A stretch of 64,000 bases of DNA from Hydrotalea sandarakina (GTDB lineage Bacteria > Bacteroidota > Bacteroidia > Chitinophagales > Chitinophagaceae): NCBI RefSeq assembly GCF_003254115.1, contig NZ_QKZV01000001.1, positions 341,585-405,584 on the forward strand. Reading direction: 5' to 3'. A model generated the notes under the pieces. The model saw only the letters and a list, made by a program, of their open reading frames with translations, did not search any database and had not been told where the DNA came from. Both the position numbers and the translations under genes were made by a program. Shown piece after piece: positions 26,069 through 34,365 of the stretch; position 1 is the first letter of the stretch; each line of letters begins with the position of its first letter.

Positions 26069-27655
26069 TTAATGTGCTTCACTGGCCGCCTTCATCATAG
26101 CAGCTTTTTCTGCATCACTTTGTTTTTTCACTCTTAAAAATGCCACCAGTGGAATGACCAAAATAAAAAATATGGCCACTAATCGAAATGTATCTAAATA
26201 GGCTAAATAATAAGATTGTCGTTCTACTGATGCATTAATAAAGCCGTAAGCCTGATGGGTTGCATCTTGCAAACTGGCACCGGTTTTACTCATTAATCCA
26301 CCGGCTATGGTGTGCACACGCTGATTTAACAGTGGCGACCCTTCCGGCATATTACTCACTAAATCAGTTCTGTGCTGTGCATATTGGTGCGAAATATAGT
26401 TATTTGCCATGGCTATGCCGAATGCCCCGCCTAATTGTCGTATCATATTGTTTAAAGAAATACCGGCAGCATAATCTTTTGGTTGTAATCCGGCAACTGC
26501 CTGATTTATTAATGGTAATTGTACCATTGATATACCAACAGCTCTAAGTAAAAGCGGTAAGAAGAAATCCCATTTGCCTACATTAGGACTAACTTGAGAG
26601 GTGAGTATACTATAGGCCGCAAAGAGTAAAAAACCCGCTACTACAAACGGAATTGGTGAAACACCCTTACTCATAATTTTACCAACAATGGGTAACATTA
26701 TTACCGCCATAAGGGTAGGTGGCAACAAAGAAATACCTGTTTCGTAAGCAGTAAATCCTAAAATGCGTTGTGCTAAAATTGGATAAACAAATACGGAAGT
26801 AAATAAACCCAATCCTGCAACGAAAGTAAAAATGGTTGTAAATGCTAAGTTGCGGTTTCCTAATACGCGTAAATTTACTGCGGGTTCATCAATACTTAAT
26901 TCATAAATAATGAAACCAATAATACCAAGAACTGCAATTACAGAGCAAATTCTAATGGCATCGCTGCTAAACCAATCATCAGCTTCACCACGTTCCAATA
27001 CAAATTGTAAACAACCTATACCTGCTGCCAGCAATAGTATGCCGTTATAATCAATGTGAATGGATTTTTTCTTCTTCCCTTCGCCTTCTTTTTTCTCAAT
27101 AAAGTAAAAAGTAAGCATAGTGGCAACAATACCAATGGGAATATTAATCATAAATATTAATGGCCAAGAAGCATGGTCAATAATATATCCACCCAGAGTT
27201 GGCCCCAATGTTGGCCCCAATACTATGCCCATACCGAATAAACCGGAAGCAATAGGTCGGTCTTTAGGTTCAAATGCATCAAATAAAATTGCTTGTGAAG
27301 TTGATAATAAGGCACCACCTCCAATACCTTGCACAAAACGCCAAGCAATTATTTCAACCAACGAAGTAGATTGGGCGCACATGTATGATGCTACCGTAAA
27401 AATGATCATTGAAACCAAATAATAATTTTTACGGCCGAAATATTCTGCCAAAAAACCGGTTAATGGAATGATGATAACATTGGCAATAGCGTATGAAGTA
27501 ATTACCCAACTAATGTCTTCAATACTAACGCCCAAACTTCCACTCATATCATTTAATGCCACGTTTACTATTGAGGTGTCAATCAACTCCATTACTGCGG
27601 CAGTAACGGTGGTTAATACAATAATAAATCGGGCAAATCCTTTTGGTGTCGCCAT
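26069..27655 (-). CDS. emrB: DHA2-family MFS multidrug exporter, EmrB type
   Basis: A 528-residue major facilitator protein with about 14 membrane helices. It shows DTSIVNVALNDM (about 26-37, motif D1), the motif-A loop GFLAEYFGRKNYYLVSM, motif C GIVLGPTLGPTLGGYIID (about 143-160) and AVGISMVQLPLINQAV. EmrB proteins work with an EmrA adaptor and a TolC channel to expel hydrophobic drugs using the proton gradient. The gene lies 10 bp from emrA and 34 bp from the tolC-like gene. Substrate range cannot be read from sequence. Confidence 0.95.
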   Translation of the reverse strand: MATPKGFARFIIVLTTVTAAVMELIDTSIVNVALNDMSGSLGVSIEDISWVITSYAIANVIIIPLTGFLAEYFGRKNYYLVSMIIFTVASYMCAQSTSLVEIIAWRFVQGIGGGALLSTSQAILFDAFEPKDRPIASGLFGMGIVLGPTLGPTLGGYIIDHASWPLIFMINIPIGIVATMLTFYFIEKKEGEGKKKKSIHIDYNGILLLAAGIGCLQFVLERGEADDWFSSDAIRICSVIAVLGIIGFIIYELSIDEPAVNLRVLGNRNLAFTTIFTFVAGLGLFTSVFVYPILAQRILGFTAYETGISLLPPTLMAVIMLPIVGKIMSKGVSPIPFVVAGFLLFAAYSILTSQVSPNVGKWDFFLPLLLRAVGISMVQLPLINQAVAGLQPKDYAAGISLNNMIRQLGGAFGIAMANNYISHQYAQHRTDLVSNMPEGSPLLNQRVHTIAGGLMSKTGASLQDATHQAYGFINASVERQSYYLAYLDTFRLVAIFFILVIPLVAFLRVKKQSDAEKAAMMKAASEAH

Positions 27656-27665
27656 GTTTTTTTAA

Positions 27666-28715
27666 TTAATCTTTGTTATTTGCAACTACGTAAACACTTA
27701 GTCCTGCACGCATTAAATCTTTAATTTGATCGAGATTGTCAAAATTGATTTTCACAGGAACACGTTGAGTAACTTTTACAAAGTTTCCACTTGCATTATC
27801 AGGAGGAAGTAATGCAAATTTAGCACCGGTAGCGTCGCTTAAATTGGCTACTGTTCCAATGAATTTTTTATTGGGATAGGCATCAATTTCAATTACTACT
27901 TTCTTACCGGTATGTAAATGTTGTAATTGATTTTCTTTAAAATTAGCTACCACCCAATAATTGCTGTCATCAACAATTGAAAATAAAGGTGTGCCTTCCT
28001 GAACAAATTGACCTTCACTGACATTCCTTTTTCCAATTTTACCTGATTGGGGCGCAAAAATTTTGGTATAAGTAAGTTTTAATTTTTGCTGATCAATTTT
28101 GGCTTGTTGTACTGCAATGGAAGCTTCCGCTTTTTCTACTGCGGCTTTTAAAACAGCAATTCTGCTGTCGGCTGCATTATAATCTCTGTGTGAGTTTTGA
28201 TACTGTTGTAAAGCAGTTTCATAATTGTATTGAGAATCATCTAATTGCTTTTTGGTAATTGCTTCGGCAGCGAATAAGTTTTTGTCTCTATTTAAATCTT
28301 GTTCTGCTTTCTTTAACCGAATTTCACTTAAATCAATGTTGCCTTTGTTTACCTTTAATGATACCAATGCATTGTTTAGTGAAGCTTTTGCATTGACAAT
28401 ATCAATTTTGGTTTGCGCCAATGCTGCTTCCATTTCTTTTAATTGCAATTGTAAATCGGCATCATCAATTTCTGCAACCAATGCTCCCGCTTTCACACTA
28501 TCATAATCTCTTATGTATAGTTTTTTAATGTAACCTGAAACGCGGGGTAATACCGGTGTAATTTGTCCTTCTACCTGCGCATCATCGGTAGTTTCGTGTG
28601 TAAGTGCAAATTTTATTTTATCGAATATAAAATACCCGGCTATCAACAATACAATAATTAATATGATTAGTCTGATAGGTGATTTTTTCTTGGGTTCTTT
28701 TGCTTGCTGTTCCAT
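27666..28715 (-). CDS. emrA: HlyD-family membrane-fusion adaptor, EmrA type
   Basis: A 349-residue adaptor with one N-terminal membrane helix (about 14-32) and no lipobox, as in EmrA. Next are a lipoyl half (VLPRVSGYIKKLYIRDYD), a long coiled coil (about 80-205) and the second lipoyl half (KIFAPQSGKIGKRNVSEGQ). The beta-barrel WVVANFKENQLQHLHTG is a family hallmark. It bridges EmrB to the outer-membrane channel. It starts 14 bp after the TetR regulator stop, so regulator and pump are one operon. Confidence 0.95.
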   Translation of the reverse strand: MEQQAKEPKKKSPIRLIILIIVLLIAGYFIFDKIKFALTHETTDDAQVEGQITPVLPRVSGYIKKLYIRDYDSVKAGALVAEIDDADLQLQLKEMEAALAQTKIDIVNAKASLNNALVSLKVNKGNIDLSEIRLKKAEQDLNRDKNLFAAEAITKKQLDDSQYNYETALQQYQNSHRDYNAADSRIAVLKAAVEKAEASIAVQQAKIDQQKLKLTYTKIFAPQSGKIGKRNVSEGQFVQEGTPLFSIVDDSNYWVVANFKENQLQHLHTGKKVVIEIDAYPNKKFIGTVANLSDATGAKFALLPPDNASGNFVKVTQRVPVKINFDNLDQIKDLMRAGLSVYVVANNKD

Positions 28716-28729
28716 GTATTTAAATTGGT

Positions 28730-29374
28730 TTATTTTGTTTCAGAATTTAATAAGGAAGAATGAACAATTTGTTGGATGTGTGTAACAAGTCTTTTTCGAA
28801 AATGTTCATCAATGTAAGGATCAAAATCTTTTTCTGTATTTTTTACAAGAAATAAGTAACAAACCGATTTTGATTTTAGTACCTGATTAATGGTACCAAC
28901 AATAGTGGCAAATAGCAATGGTGCATCTACTTTTTTGAATATTTTTTTGCGTATTCCTTTTTCAATGGTTTTTGAAAAGAAATTAATTTTCTTGTTGATT
29001 GATTCGATTAAAATTTGATGTAGTTCATGCCTGTTCGATACCAGCATTTCCTGTTCCATAACTTTATGAAAGTCGGGATTTGAAAAGAATCGGTCTACAT
29101 AATATTCAATAATTAAATCAATTTTTTCAATTTCGTTCAGTGTTTTATCGTTTTCTAATTCATCAAATTTTACTTGTAACTTATTAATCCGTTCTTCTAC
29201 AATAGCCTCAAATAATTTTTCTTTTGAGCCGAAGTAATAATTAATCATGGCCAAGTTTACTTCTGCTTTTTGTGCTATATCGCGAATGGATGTGCCTTCA
29301 TAGCCTTTTTCGGAAAACAAGGATAGGGCAGTTTCCATAATCACTTCACGCTTATCTAACTTATCTGCACACAT
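28730..29374 (-). CDS. TetR-family repressor of the emrAB-tolC operon
   Basis: A 214-residue regulator. The N-terminal DNA-binding part has REVIMETALSLFSEKGYEGT and the helix-turn-helix TSIRDIAQKAEVNLAMINYY followed by FGSKEKLFEAI; the C-terminal ligand domain is helical and not assignable. The start at 29374 (MCADKLDKRE) is preferred over an in-frame ATG at 29422 because the latter lies inside the paired operator at 29403-29429. As first gene of the efflux operon it most likely represses itself and the pump until a drug binds. Confidence 0.9.
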   Translation of the reverse strand: MCADKLDKREVIMETALSLFSEKGYEGTSIRDIAQKAEVNLAMINYYFGSKEKLFEAIVEERINKLQVKFDELENDKTLNEIEKIDLIIEYYVDRFFSNPDFHKVMEQEMLVSNRHELHQILIESINKKINFFSKTIEKGIRKKIFKKVDAPLLFATIVGTINQVLKSKSVCYLFLVKNTEKDFDPYIDEHFRKRLVTHIQQIVHSSLLNSETK

Positions 29375-29402
29375 AGAAAATAATTTACGCTGCAAAGTTA
29401 AA

Positions 29403-29429
29403 CAAGTGTTTGATTTAAACAAACGTTTG
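29403..29429. promoter_or_regulatory. Candidate TetR operator pair
   Basis: Two related 10-nt palindromes, CAAGTGTTTG (29403-29412) and the perfect CAAACGTTTG (29420-29429), are spaced 17 bp centre to centre between the tetR gene and the divergent GH1 gene. Such paired sites suit two TetR dimers. They lie just upstream of the repressor start, where its promoter is expected, and could also touch the GH1 promoter. Confidence 0.6.
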
Positions 29430-29489
29430 ATTCATTTTTATAAAAATTTAATGTGGAATTAAAATTAAAGCCTCAATTTTAGGTTTCAT

Positions 29490-30854
29490 ATGGCTATAAA
29501 CTCGGTGTTAAGAAAGCAAGATTTCGGACCAAATTTTCAATGGGGCATTGCTATTGCAGCAGCGCAAAATGAGGGTGCAGCTAATTTGTACGGCCGTGGG
29601 CCTTCTATTTGGGATGATTTTGCACAACGTTCGGGCAAAATAAAAGGCCATGCTAAGCCAACAGAATGTTGTGATTTTTATCATCGTTATAAAACCGATT
29701 TGTTACTTGTTAAACAAATGGGATTTACAGTTTTTCGATTCTCAATTTCCTGGAGTCGTATTTTACCGAATGGTACCGGGGCTGTTAATAAAAGTGGCAT
29801 TGCTTTTTATCATCAGTTAATTGACGCTTGTTTAGCTTTAGACATTACACCATGCATTACTTTGTATCATTGGGATTTGCCTTTGGCATTGCAAAAAGAG
29901 GGTGGGTGGACTTCTCATTCCATGTTAAAATGGTTTAGTAAATACGTTACACTTTGCATGCAAGAATATGGACATAAAGTAAAGCAATGGATTATACTGA
30001 ACGAGCCTGTAGGTTTTACATCTTTAGGGTATATGTTGGGCAAACATGCTCCCGGAAAATCTGGCATTCAGCAATTTTTTGCTGCTGTTCATAATGCTGC
30101 ATTGTGTCAGGCTGAAGGGGGACGAATTGTTCGCGCTTTAGTAAAAGATGCAAAAATTGGTACAACTTTTTCCTGCAGTAAAGTCAATCCCGCTTCCGAA
30201 AAAAAAGAAGATCAATTAGCCGCAGAGCGTATTGATATTTTATTGAACAGATTGTTGATTGAACCCGCTTTAGGGCTAGGTTATCCATCATCAGATAATT
30301 TTATTTTAATGGATCGTTTGCATTTGTTTACAAAAGCTTGGAAATATACCGAACGAATGCAATTTGATTTTGATTTTATTGGCTTACAAAATTATTTCCC
30401 TGTTACCGTGGCATATCAATCGCTAATTCCTTATGTACAGGCAGTAGAAGTTAAAGCCATAAAAAGAAAAGTACCTTGTACGGATTTGGGATGGGAAATA
30501 AATGGGAATGCTTTTTATGAAATTTTACATCAATTTGCTGCATACAAAACAATTCAATCAATTATAGTAACCGAAAATGGTGCATGCTTTGAAGACAAGT
30601 TGGTGAATGGCAGCATAATGGATGATAAGCGTATTGATTATTTCAAAAGTTATCTTTCTGCTTTATTAAATGCTAAAAAAGATGGCTTACCTATTGATGG
30701 TTATTTTGTATGGACTTTAACCGATAATTTTGAATGGGCTGAAGGATTTAAAGCGCCTTTTGGTTTGGTGCATGTTGATTTTAAAACCCAACAGCGTACC
30801 ATGAAAGCATCAGGCATTTGGTGGCAACATTTTTTGCATAATGAAAATATATAA
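29490..30854 (+). CDS. Glycoside hydrolase family 1 (beta-glucosidase-like)
   Basis: A 454-residue (beta/alpha)8-barrel enzyme. The acid/base motif is ILNEP with Glu172; the nucleophile motif is VTENGA with Glu362. Substrate-site motifs FRFSISWSRILPNG, ITLYHWDLPLALQKEGGW and TDNFEWAEGF are intact, so it should be active on beta-glucosides or beta-galactosides. No signal peptide is seen, so it is cytoplasmic. The next gene, a TlpA-like protein, overlaps its end by 14 bp. It is divergent from the TetR operon and shares the operator region. Confidence 0.95.
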   Translation: MAINSVLRKQDFGPNFQWGIAIAAAQNEGAANLYGRGPSIWDDFAQRSGKIKGHAKPTECCDFYHRYKTDLLLVKQMGFTVFRFSISWSRILPNGTGAVNKSGIAFYHQLIDACLALDITPCITLYHWDLPLALQKEGGWTSHSMLKWFSKYVTLCMQEYGHKVKQWIILNEPVGFTSLGYMLGKHAPGKSGIQQFFAAVHNAALCQAEGGRIVRALVKDAKIGTTFSCSKVNPASEKKEDQLAAERIDILLNRLLIEPALGLGYPSSDNFILMDRLHLFTKAWKYTERMQFDFDFIGLQNYFPVTVAYQSLIPYVQAVEVKAIKRKVPCTDLGWEINGNAFYEILHQFAAYKTIQSIIVTENGACFEDKLVNGSIMDDKRIDYFKSYLSALLNAKKDGLPIDGYFVWTLTDNFEWAEGFKAPFGLVHVDFKTQQRTMKASGIWWQHFLHNENI

Positions 30855-32103
30855 TTTAATTATGATAATTAGAAAGTTTGTATCGTTTTTTTTACTTGTA
30901 AGTTTTTTCTTGATAGTTGGTTATGGTAATGCACAAAATGTATGGACGGTAAAATTATTACGTCCCGATGGGCATGCAATTGTATTTAATTTTGAATTAA
31001 CTCAGTTGAATAAAAAACCGGTTTTGTATTTGATAAATGGCGCAGACAAATTTTTAGTAGATAATGTTGTATTTAAAAATGATTCAGTATTTATTCAAAT
31101 GCCGGTATTTGAATCGCAATTCAAAGCTAGAATTGTTAGCCCCACAGAATGGCAAGGTTTATGGAAAAAAGGTACTTCCGGTGCACCGGTAATACTACCA
31201 TTTGAAGCAAAAGTACAATCTCAAAAATTTGCTGTTACGCAAACTCCAGTTGCTAATTTATCCGGGCGTTGGCAAGTTACTTTTATTCGTCCCAATGGTA
31301 CACCACGTCCTGCTATTGCAGAATTTGTGCAACACAATAATACCATAACGGGCACTTTTTTAACCCCCAGTGGCGATTATCGATATTTGAGTGGAATTGT
31401 AAATGGCGACACTTTAAAGCTATCTACCTTTGATGGTGGACATGCCTATTTATTTGAAGCAGTTGTACAACAAGATTCTTTATTAAAAAATGGATTTTTT
31501 TATTCTGATGCAACCGGTTTAGAAAAATTTTCAGCCTTTAAAAATCAGAATGCACAATTACCCGATTCAATTGCTGCTACCTACATGAAACCCGGTGAAA
31601 CTACTTTGCATTTTACGTTTCCCAACCTTAATCATCAACCCATTTCGTTTCCTAATGCAAACCTTAAAAATAAAGTAGTTATTCTGCAAATAATGGGTTC
31701 ATGGTGCCCTAACTGCATGGATGAAACACAGTTTTTAAGCAAATTTTATCAGCAATACAAAAATAAAGGGGTTGAAGTAATGGCATTGGCCTATGAACTA
31801 AGTACGGATTTTAATCGTTCTAAAGCCAGTTTGGAAAAGTTTAAGCAACGTTTTAATGTACAGTATCCCATTCTAATTACCGGTGTTGCAGTAAACGATA
31901 GTTCAAAAACGGAAAAAACACTTCCGCAATTACAAGCTATAAAGGTGTTTCCTACACTAATCTTTATTGGTAAAGATGGAAAGGTTGCTAAAATTGATGC
32001 CGGTTTTTACGGCCCTGGTGCAGGGGAGCATTATAAAAAATTTCAAGAAGAATTTTATCAAACCGTTCAATATTTGCTACAACAAAAAAACAATAACGAA
32101 TAA
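30841..32103 (+). CDS. Periplasmic TlpA-like thioredoxin-fold protein with an N-terminal extra domain
   Basis: A 420-residue secreted protein. After a signal sequence (about 1-31, ending GNAQ) comes a beta-rich region (about 35-240) with two similar segments beginning WTVKLLRPDGHAIVFNF and WQVTFIRPNGTPRPAIAEF. A thioredoxin domain follows (about 255-415) with redox motif WCPNC (Cys289, Cys292) and the cis-Pro VFPTLIFIGKDG. This layout is common in Bacteroidota and suggests a thiol reductase for extracytoplasmic proteins. The first ATG overlaps the GH1 gene; ATG at 30862 is an alternative with the same signal. Confidence 0.88.
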   Translation: MKIYNLIMIIRKFVSFFLLVSFFLIVGYGNAQNVWTVKLLRPDGHAIVFNFELTQLNKKPVLYLINGADKFLVDNVVFKNDSVFIQMPVFESQFKARIVSPTEWQGLWKKGTSGAPVILPFEAKVQSQKFAVTQTPVANLSGRWQVTFIRPNGTPRPAIAEFVQHNNTITGTFLTPSGDYRYLSGIVNGDTLKLSTFDGGHAYLFEAVVQQDSLLKNGFFYSDATGLEKFSAFKNQNAQLPDSIAATYMKPGETTLHFTFPNLNHQPISFPNANLKNKVVILQIMGSWCPNCMDETQFLSKFYQQYKNKGVEVMALAYELSTDFNRSKASLEKFKQRFNVQYPILITGVAVNDSSKTEKTLPQLQAIKVFPTLIFIGKDGKVAKIDAGFYGPGAGEHYKKFQEEFYQTVQYLLQQKNNNE

Positions 32104-32193
32104 ACATTATTTACTAAATTACGCTTAAGGAGTGGTGAAATTAATTTCTATCACACTGCATTTTATATTTTTTCCTAGCCAAAACTTTGCCAT

Positions 32194-32655
32194 ATGAAAG
32201 CTATAAGACAGTTTGTAATGTTTATTTTAGTAATAGTAGCCATTGTTGCCTTTTATATTGGAGTACAATTGATAAACGATTCAAGCGGGCGAACATTAGG
32301 TTTAATGTATGATGATTTGCAAGGAACACCCTTTAGTTCATACGCCGCCCCCGGATGGTTGTATTTAATTTTTATTGGAGTAGGAAGTATTGTTACATTA
32401 ATCTTAACGGTAAAACATATAAAACATTACCCGGCTATTGTTATAATTATGGGAATTATTTTAGCCATTTTTATCATTGCCCAAATTGCATTAATCAATA
32501 GCATTAATTTTTTAATTGTCGTATTAGCCTTGTTTGCTTTTGCGCTTATTGTATTAGGTAATTTCATGCGCAGAAGGTTAAAGCATCCGCATCATGCACC
32601 TGTTTCACAAAGTGCAAATCATAAAAATAAGAAGCATCACTTGCATAAAAAATAA
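32194..32655 (+). CDS. Small membrane protein with a His/Lys-rich tail
   Basis: A 153-residue protein with four hydrophobic segments (about 7-26, 49-68, 80-98 and 102-121), then a basic His-rich cytoplasmic tail (HPHHAPVSQ and HKNKKHHLHKK). I do not recognise the family. The tail might bind metal or nucleic acid, but that is only inferred from composition. It lies alone between the TlpA-like gene and the convergent dps. Confidence 0.65.
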   Translation: MKAIRQFVMFILVIVAIVAFYIGVQLINDSSGRTLGLMYDDLQGTPFSSYAAPGWLYLIFIGVGSIVTLILTVKHIKHYPAIVIIMGIILAIFIIAQIALINSINFLIVVLALFAFALIVLGNFMRRRLKHPHHAPVSQSANHKNKKHHLHKK

Positions 32656-32684
32656 AAGCATGGAATGTAACGTATTCCATGCTT
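32653..32684 (-). terminator. Terminator of dps
   Basis: AAGCATGGAAT and ATTCCATGCTT pair perfectly with a 7-nt loop. The reverse strand continues TTATTTTTT, so it mainly ends dps transcription between the convergent genes. Confidence 0.75.
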
Positions 32685-32699
32685 AAAAATTATTCATTT

Positions 32700-33170
32700 C
32701 TATTTCAAATAACTGCGTATAAACCAGGCATATTTTTCATGTAGTTCCATCAATGCCGTTAAAAACTCGGCATTTCCTAAATCTTTGTATTCGTTAGTAA
32801 ATGTATTTACATCGTTTCGTAAATTTCTAATTAAGGTTTCATGATCGCTTAACAAATTTTCTAATTGTTGTTTTTGATTGTTACTGTATTCCTCTTCCAA
32901 TAAGTTGGTCAATGATAAAAAATCTTTTAATCGGCCTTCAGCATAATGCCCCAACATTCTAACGCGTTCTGCAATTTCATCAATTTTTTCATCAATGGCA
33001 TTGTACATGTCTTCATAAAACTTGTGCATTTCCATAAAATTGCTGCCTTCAATGTTCCAATGGCAGTTACGAACTTTTGTGTACAAAACATATTCGTCTG
33101 CTAAAATTTGATTCATTCTTTTGGCAGCCAATTGAGCATGCTGTTCATTAATTCCAATATTTGCTTTCAT
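32700..33170 (-). CDS. dps: Dps-family ferritin-like DNA-protection protein
   Basis: A 156-residue four-helix ferritin-like protein. The ferroxidase site at the dimer interface is visible: His in NCHWNIEGSNF, His in EMHKFYEDMY and the acidic pair in IDEKIDEIAERVRMLGH. Dps dodecamers store iron with peroxide as oxidant and shield DNA in stress. The extended N-terminus needed for DNA binding is short here. A -7 box TAAATTTG (reverse strand, 33194-33201) lies 24 bp upstream. It stands back-to-back with the his operon. Confidence 0.95.
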   Translation of the reverse strand: MKANIGINEQHAQLAAKRMNQILADEYVLYTKVRNCHWNIEGSNFMEMHKFYEDMYNAIDEKIDEIAERVRMLGHYAEGRLKDFLSLTNLLEEEYSNNQKQQLENLLSDHETLIRNLRNDVNTFTNEYKDLGNAEFLTALMELHEKYAWFIRSYLK

Positions 33171-33193
33171 AAAATGACATTTTTAATTCATTA

Positions 33194-33201
33194 CAAATTT
33201 A
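33194..33201 (-). promoter_or_regulatory. -7 promoter element of dps
   Basis: The reverse strand reads TAAATTTG, an exact TAnnTTTG match 23 nt before the dps ATG. Confidence 0.5.
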
Positions 33202-33306
33202 ATTTATTCAATTTGAAAAGCTTGTTATTAAACTGCTATAATTTTTAAATATTAGCTCATATTCATGCTTTAGTGTGATGAAAAAGAAAGCGAAAAAATT
33301 TTTTTA

Positions 33307-33333
33307 TTGATTATAAATATAGCCTTACATTTG
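33307..33333 (+). promoter_or_regulatory. Promoter of the his operon
   Basis: TTG at 33307-33309, a 16-nt spacer and TACATTTG at 33326-33333 (TAnnTTTG). Transcription would start near 33338, just before the leader-peptide ATG. The spacer is a little short against the usual 19 or so. Confidence 0.55.
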
Positions 33334-33349
33334 CGCAATAATTTTTAAA

Positions 33350-33400
33350 ATGAAATTGACACATTCACATATCCATCATCATTCAATGCCCTCGCGGTAA
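33350..33400 (+). CDS. hisL: Histidine operon leader peptide
   Basis: A 16-codon frame encoding MKLTHSHIHHHSMPSR, with five His codons among seven consecutive positions (residues 5-11). It lies directly after a -7 box and 90 bp before hisG. Its stop codon is inside the 5' arm of a predicted antiterminator, and an intrinsic terminator follows 36 bp later. This is the layout of a classical histidine attenuator: ribosome stalling at His codons when charged tRNA-His is scarce decides whether the his genes are read. The peptide itself has no other expected role. Confidence 0.88.
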   Translation: MKLTHSHIHHHSMPSR

Positions 33401-33461
33401 GCGATTGATGTTGCTATGTGTATCAACATAACATTAAAAGCTTACCTCGGTAGGCTTTTTT
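33392..33461 (+). promoter_or_regulatory. His attenuator: antiterminator and terminator alternatives
   Basis: Segment GGTAAGC (33396-33402, overlapping the leader stop codon) is complementary to GCTTACC (33440-33446); the pairing extends outward by three more pairs past one mismatch (33392-33394 with 33448-33450). GCTTACC is also the 5' arm of the terminator stem at 33436-33459. A 6-bp hairpin (ATGTTG 33408-33413 with CAACAT 33424-33429) lies between the antiterminator arms and would bring them together. A ribosome reaching the stop covers GGTAAGC and favours the terminator; one stalled at the His codons leaves it free. Confidence 0.85.
33436..33461 (+). terminator. Intrinsic terminator in the his leader
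   Basis: AAAAGCTTAC pairs with GTAGGCTTTT over a CTCG loop (10 pairs, one G-T wobble), followed by a T-run. It precedes hisG by 29 bp and forms the off state of the attenuator. Confidence 0.87.
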
Positions 33462-33490
33462 TATTTTATAACCATAACAAAAAAAGTAAA

Positions 33491-34354
33491 ATGCAAACTG
33501 AAAAGTTGAAATTGGCAATACAAAAGAGTGGTCGCCTGCATGATGATTCCATTAAACTTTTAAAAGAATGTGGTATTGATATTTCAAATGGTATAAACCA
33601 GTTAAAAACAGAGGCCAGTAATTTCCCATTAGAAGTGTTTTTTTTACGTGATGATGATATTCCGCAATATGTTGAAGATGCCGTAGCAGATATTGGTTTT
33701 GTGGGTGAAAATGTGGTGTATGAAAAAAATAAAAAATTAAAAGTAGTTGAACAGTTGGGCTTTGGAAAGTGTCGTCTTTCTATTGCAGTAAAAAAGGGAG
33801 AATCATATAATGGCCCTGAATACTTACAAGGTAAAAAAATTGCAACAAGTTATCCGGTAATACTGCAACAATATTTGCAACAAAAAAACATAAAAGCTGA
33901 AATACATGAAATTAGCGGTAGTGTTGAAATTGCACCCGGTATTGGTTTAGCCGATGCTATATGCGATTTGGTGAGTAGCGGTTCTACTTTGTTTATGAAT
34001 GGTTTAACTGAGGCAGAAGTAATATTGAAATCGCAAGCTGTTTTAATTCAACACCAACAATTGTCTGCAGAAAAACAACAATTACTGGAAAAGTTGGTTT
34101 TTCGTATTCAGGCGGTAAAAAAGGCGAAGAATAATAAATATGTGTTATTAAATGCGCCTAACGATAAACTTTCAGAAATAATAGCGCTGTTACCGGGTAT
34201 GAAAAGTCCTACAGTTCTACCTTTAGCACAACCGGGGTGGAGCAGTGTTCATAGCGTTCTAAGTGAAAATCAATTCTGGGAAATAATTGAGCAACTAAAA
34301 AATGCCGGTGCGCAGGGAATTTTAGTAGTACCTATTGAAAAAATGATTGTTTAA
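33491..34354 (+). CDS. hisG: ATP phosphoribosyltransferase HisG, long form
   Basis: A 287-residue enzyme for the first step of histidine synthesis, joining ATP and PRPP. KLKLAIQKSGRLHDDSIKLL begins the catalytic domains; the PRPP-binding loop is ISGSVEIAPGIGLADAICDLVSSGSTL (about residues 139-165). The C-terminal regulatory domain (about 205-287, with LPGMKSPTVLPLA and GAQGILVVPIEKMI) makes it the long type, which is feedback-inhibited by histidine and needs no HisZ. ATG at 33491 is chosen: the upstream in-frame extension from 33416 would run through the leader terminator. It is first in the his operon. Confidence 0.97.
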   Translation: MQTEKLKLAIQKSGRLHDDSIKLLKECGIDISNGINQLKTEASNFPLEVFFLRDDDIPQYVEDAVADIGFVGENVVYEKNKKLKVVEQLGFGKCRLSIAVKKGESYNGPEYLQGKKIATSYPVILQQYLQQKNIKAEIHEISGSVEIAPGIGLADAICDLVSSGSTLFMNGLTEAEVILKSQAVLIQHQQLSAEKQQLLEKLVFRIQAVKKAKNNKYVLLNAPNDKLSEIIALLPGMKSPTVLPLAQPGWSSVHSVLSENQFWEIIEQLKNAGAQGILVVPIEKMIV

Positions 34355-34365
34355 AAACTATTATC

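Noticed and set aside
29375-29422. Upstream start for the TetR repressor adding 16 residues
   Set aside because: The start codon would lie inside the paired operator, and the extra residues precede the normal TetR N-terminus.
33416-33490. In-frame upstream extension of hisG
   Set aside because: It would translate through the attenuator terminator and add 25 residues unlike any HisG; the ATG at 33491 gives the family start.
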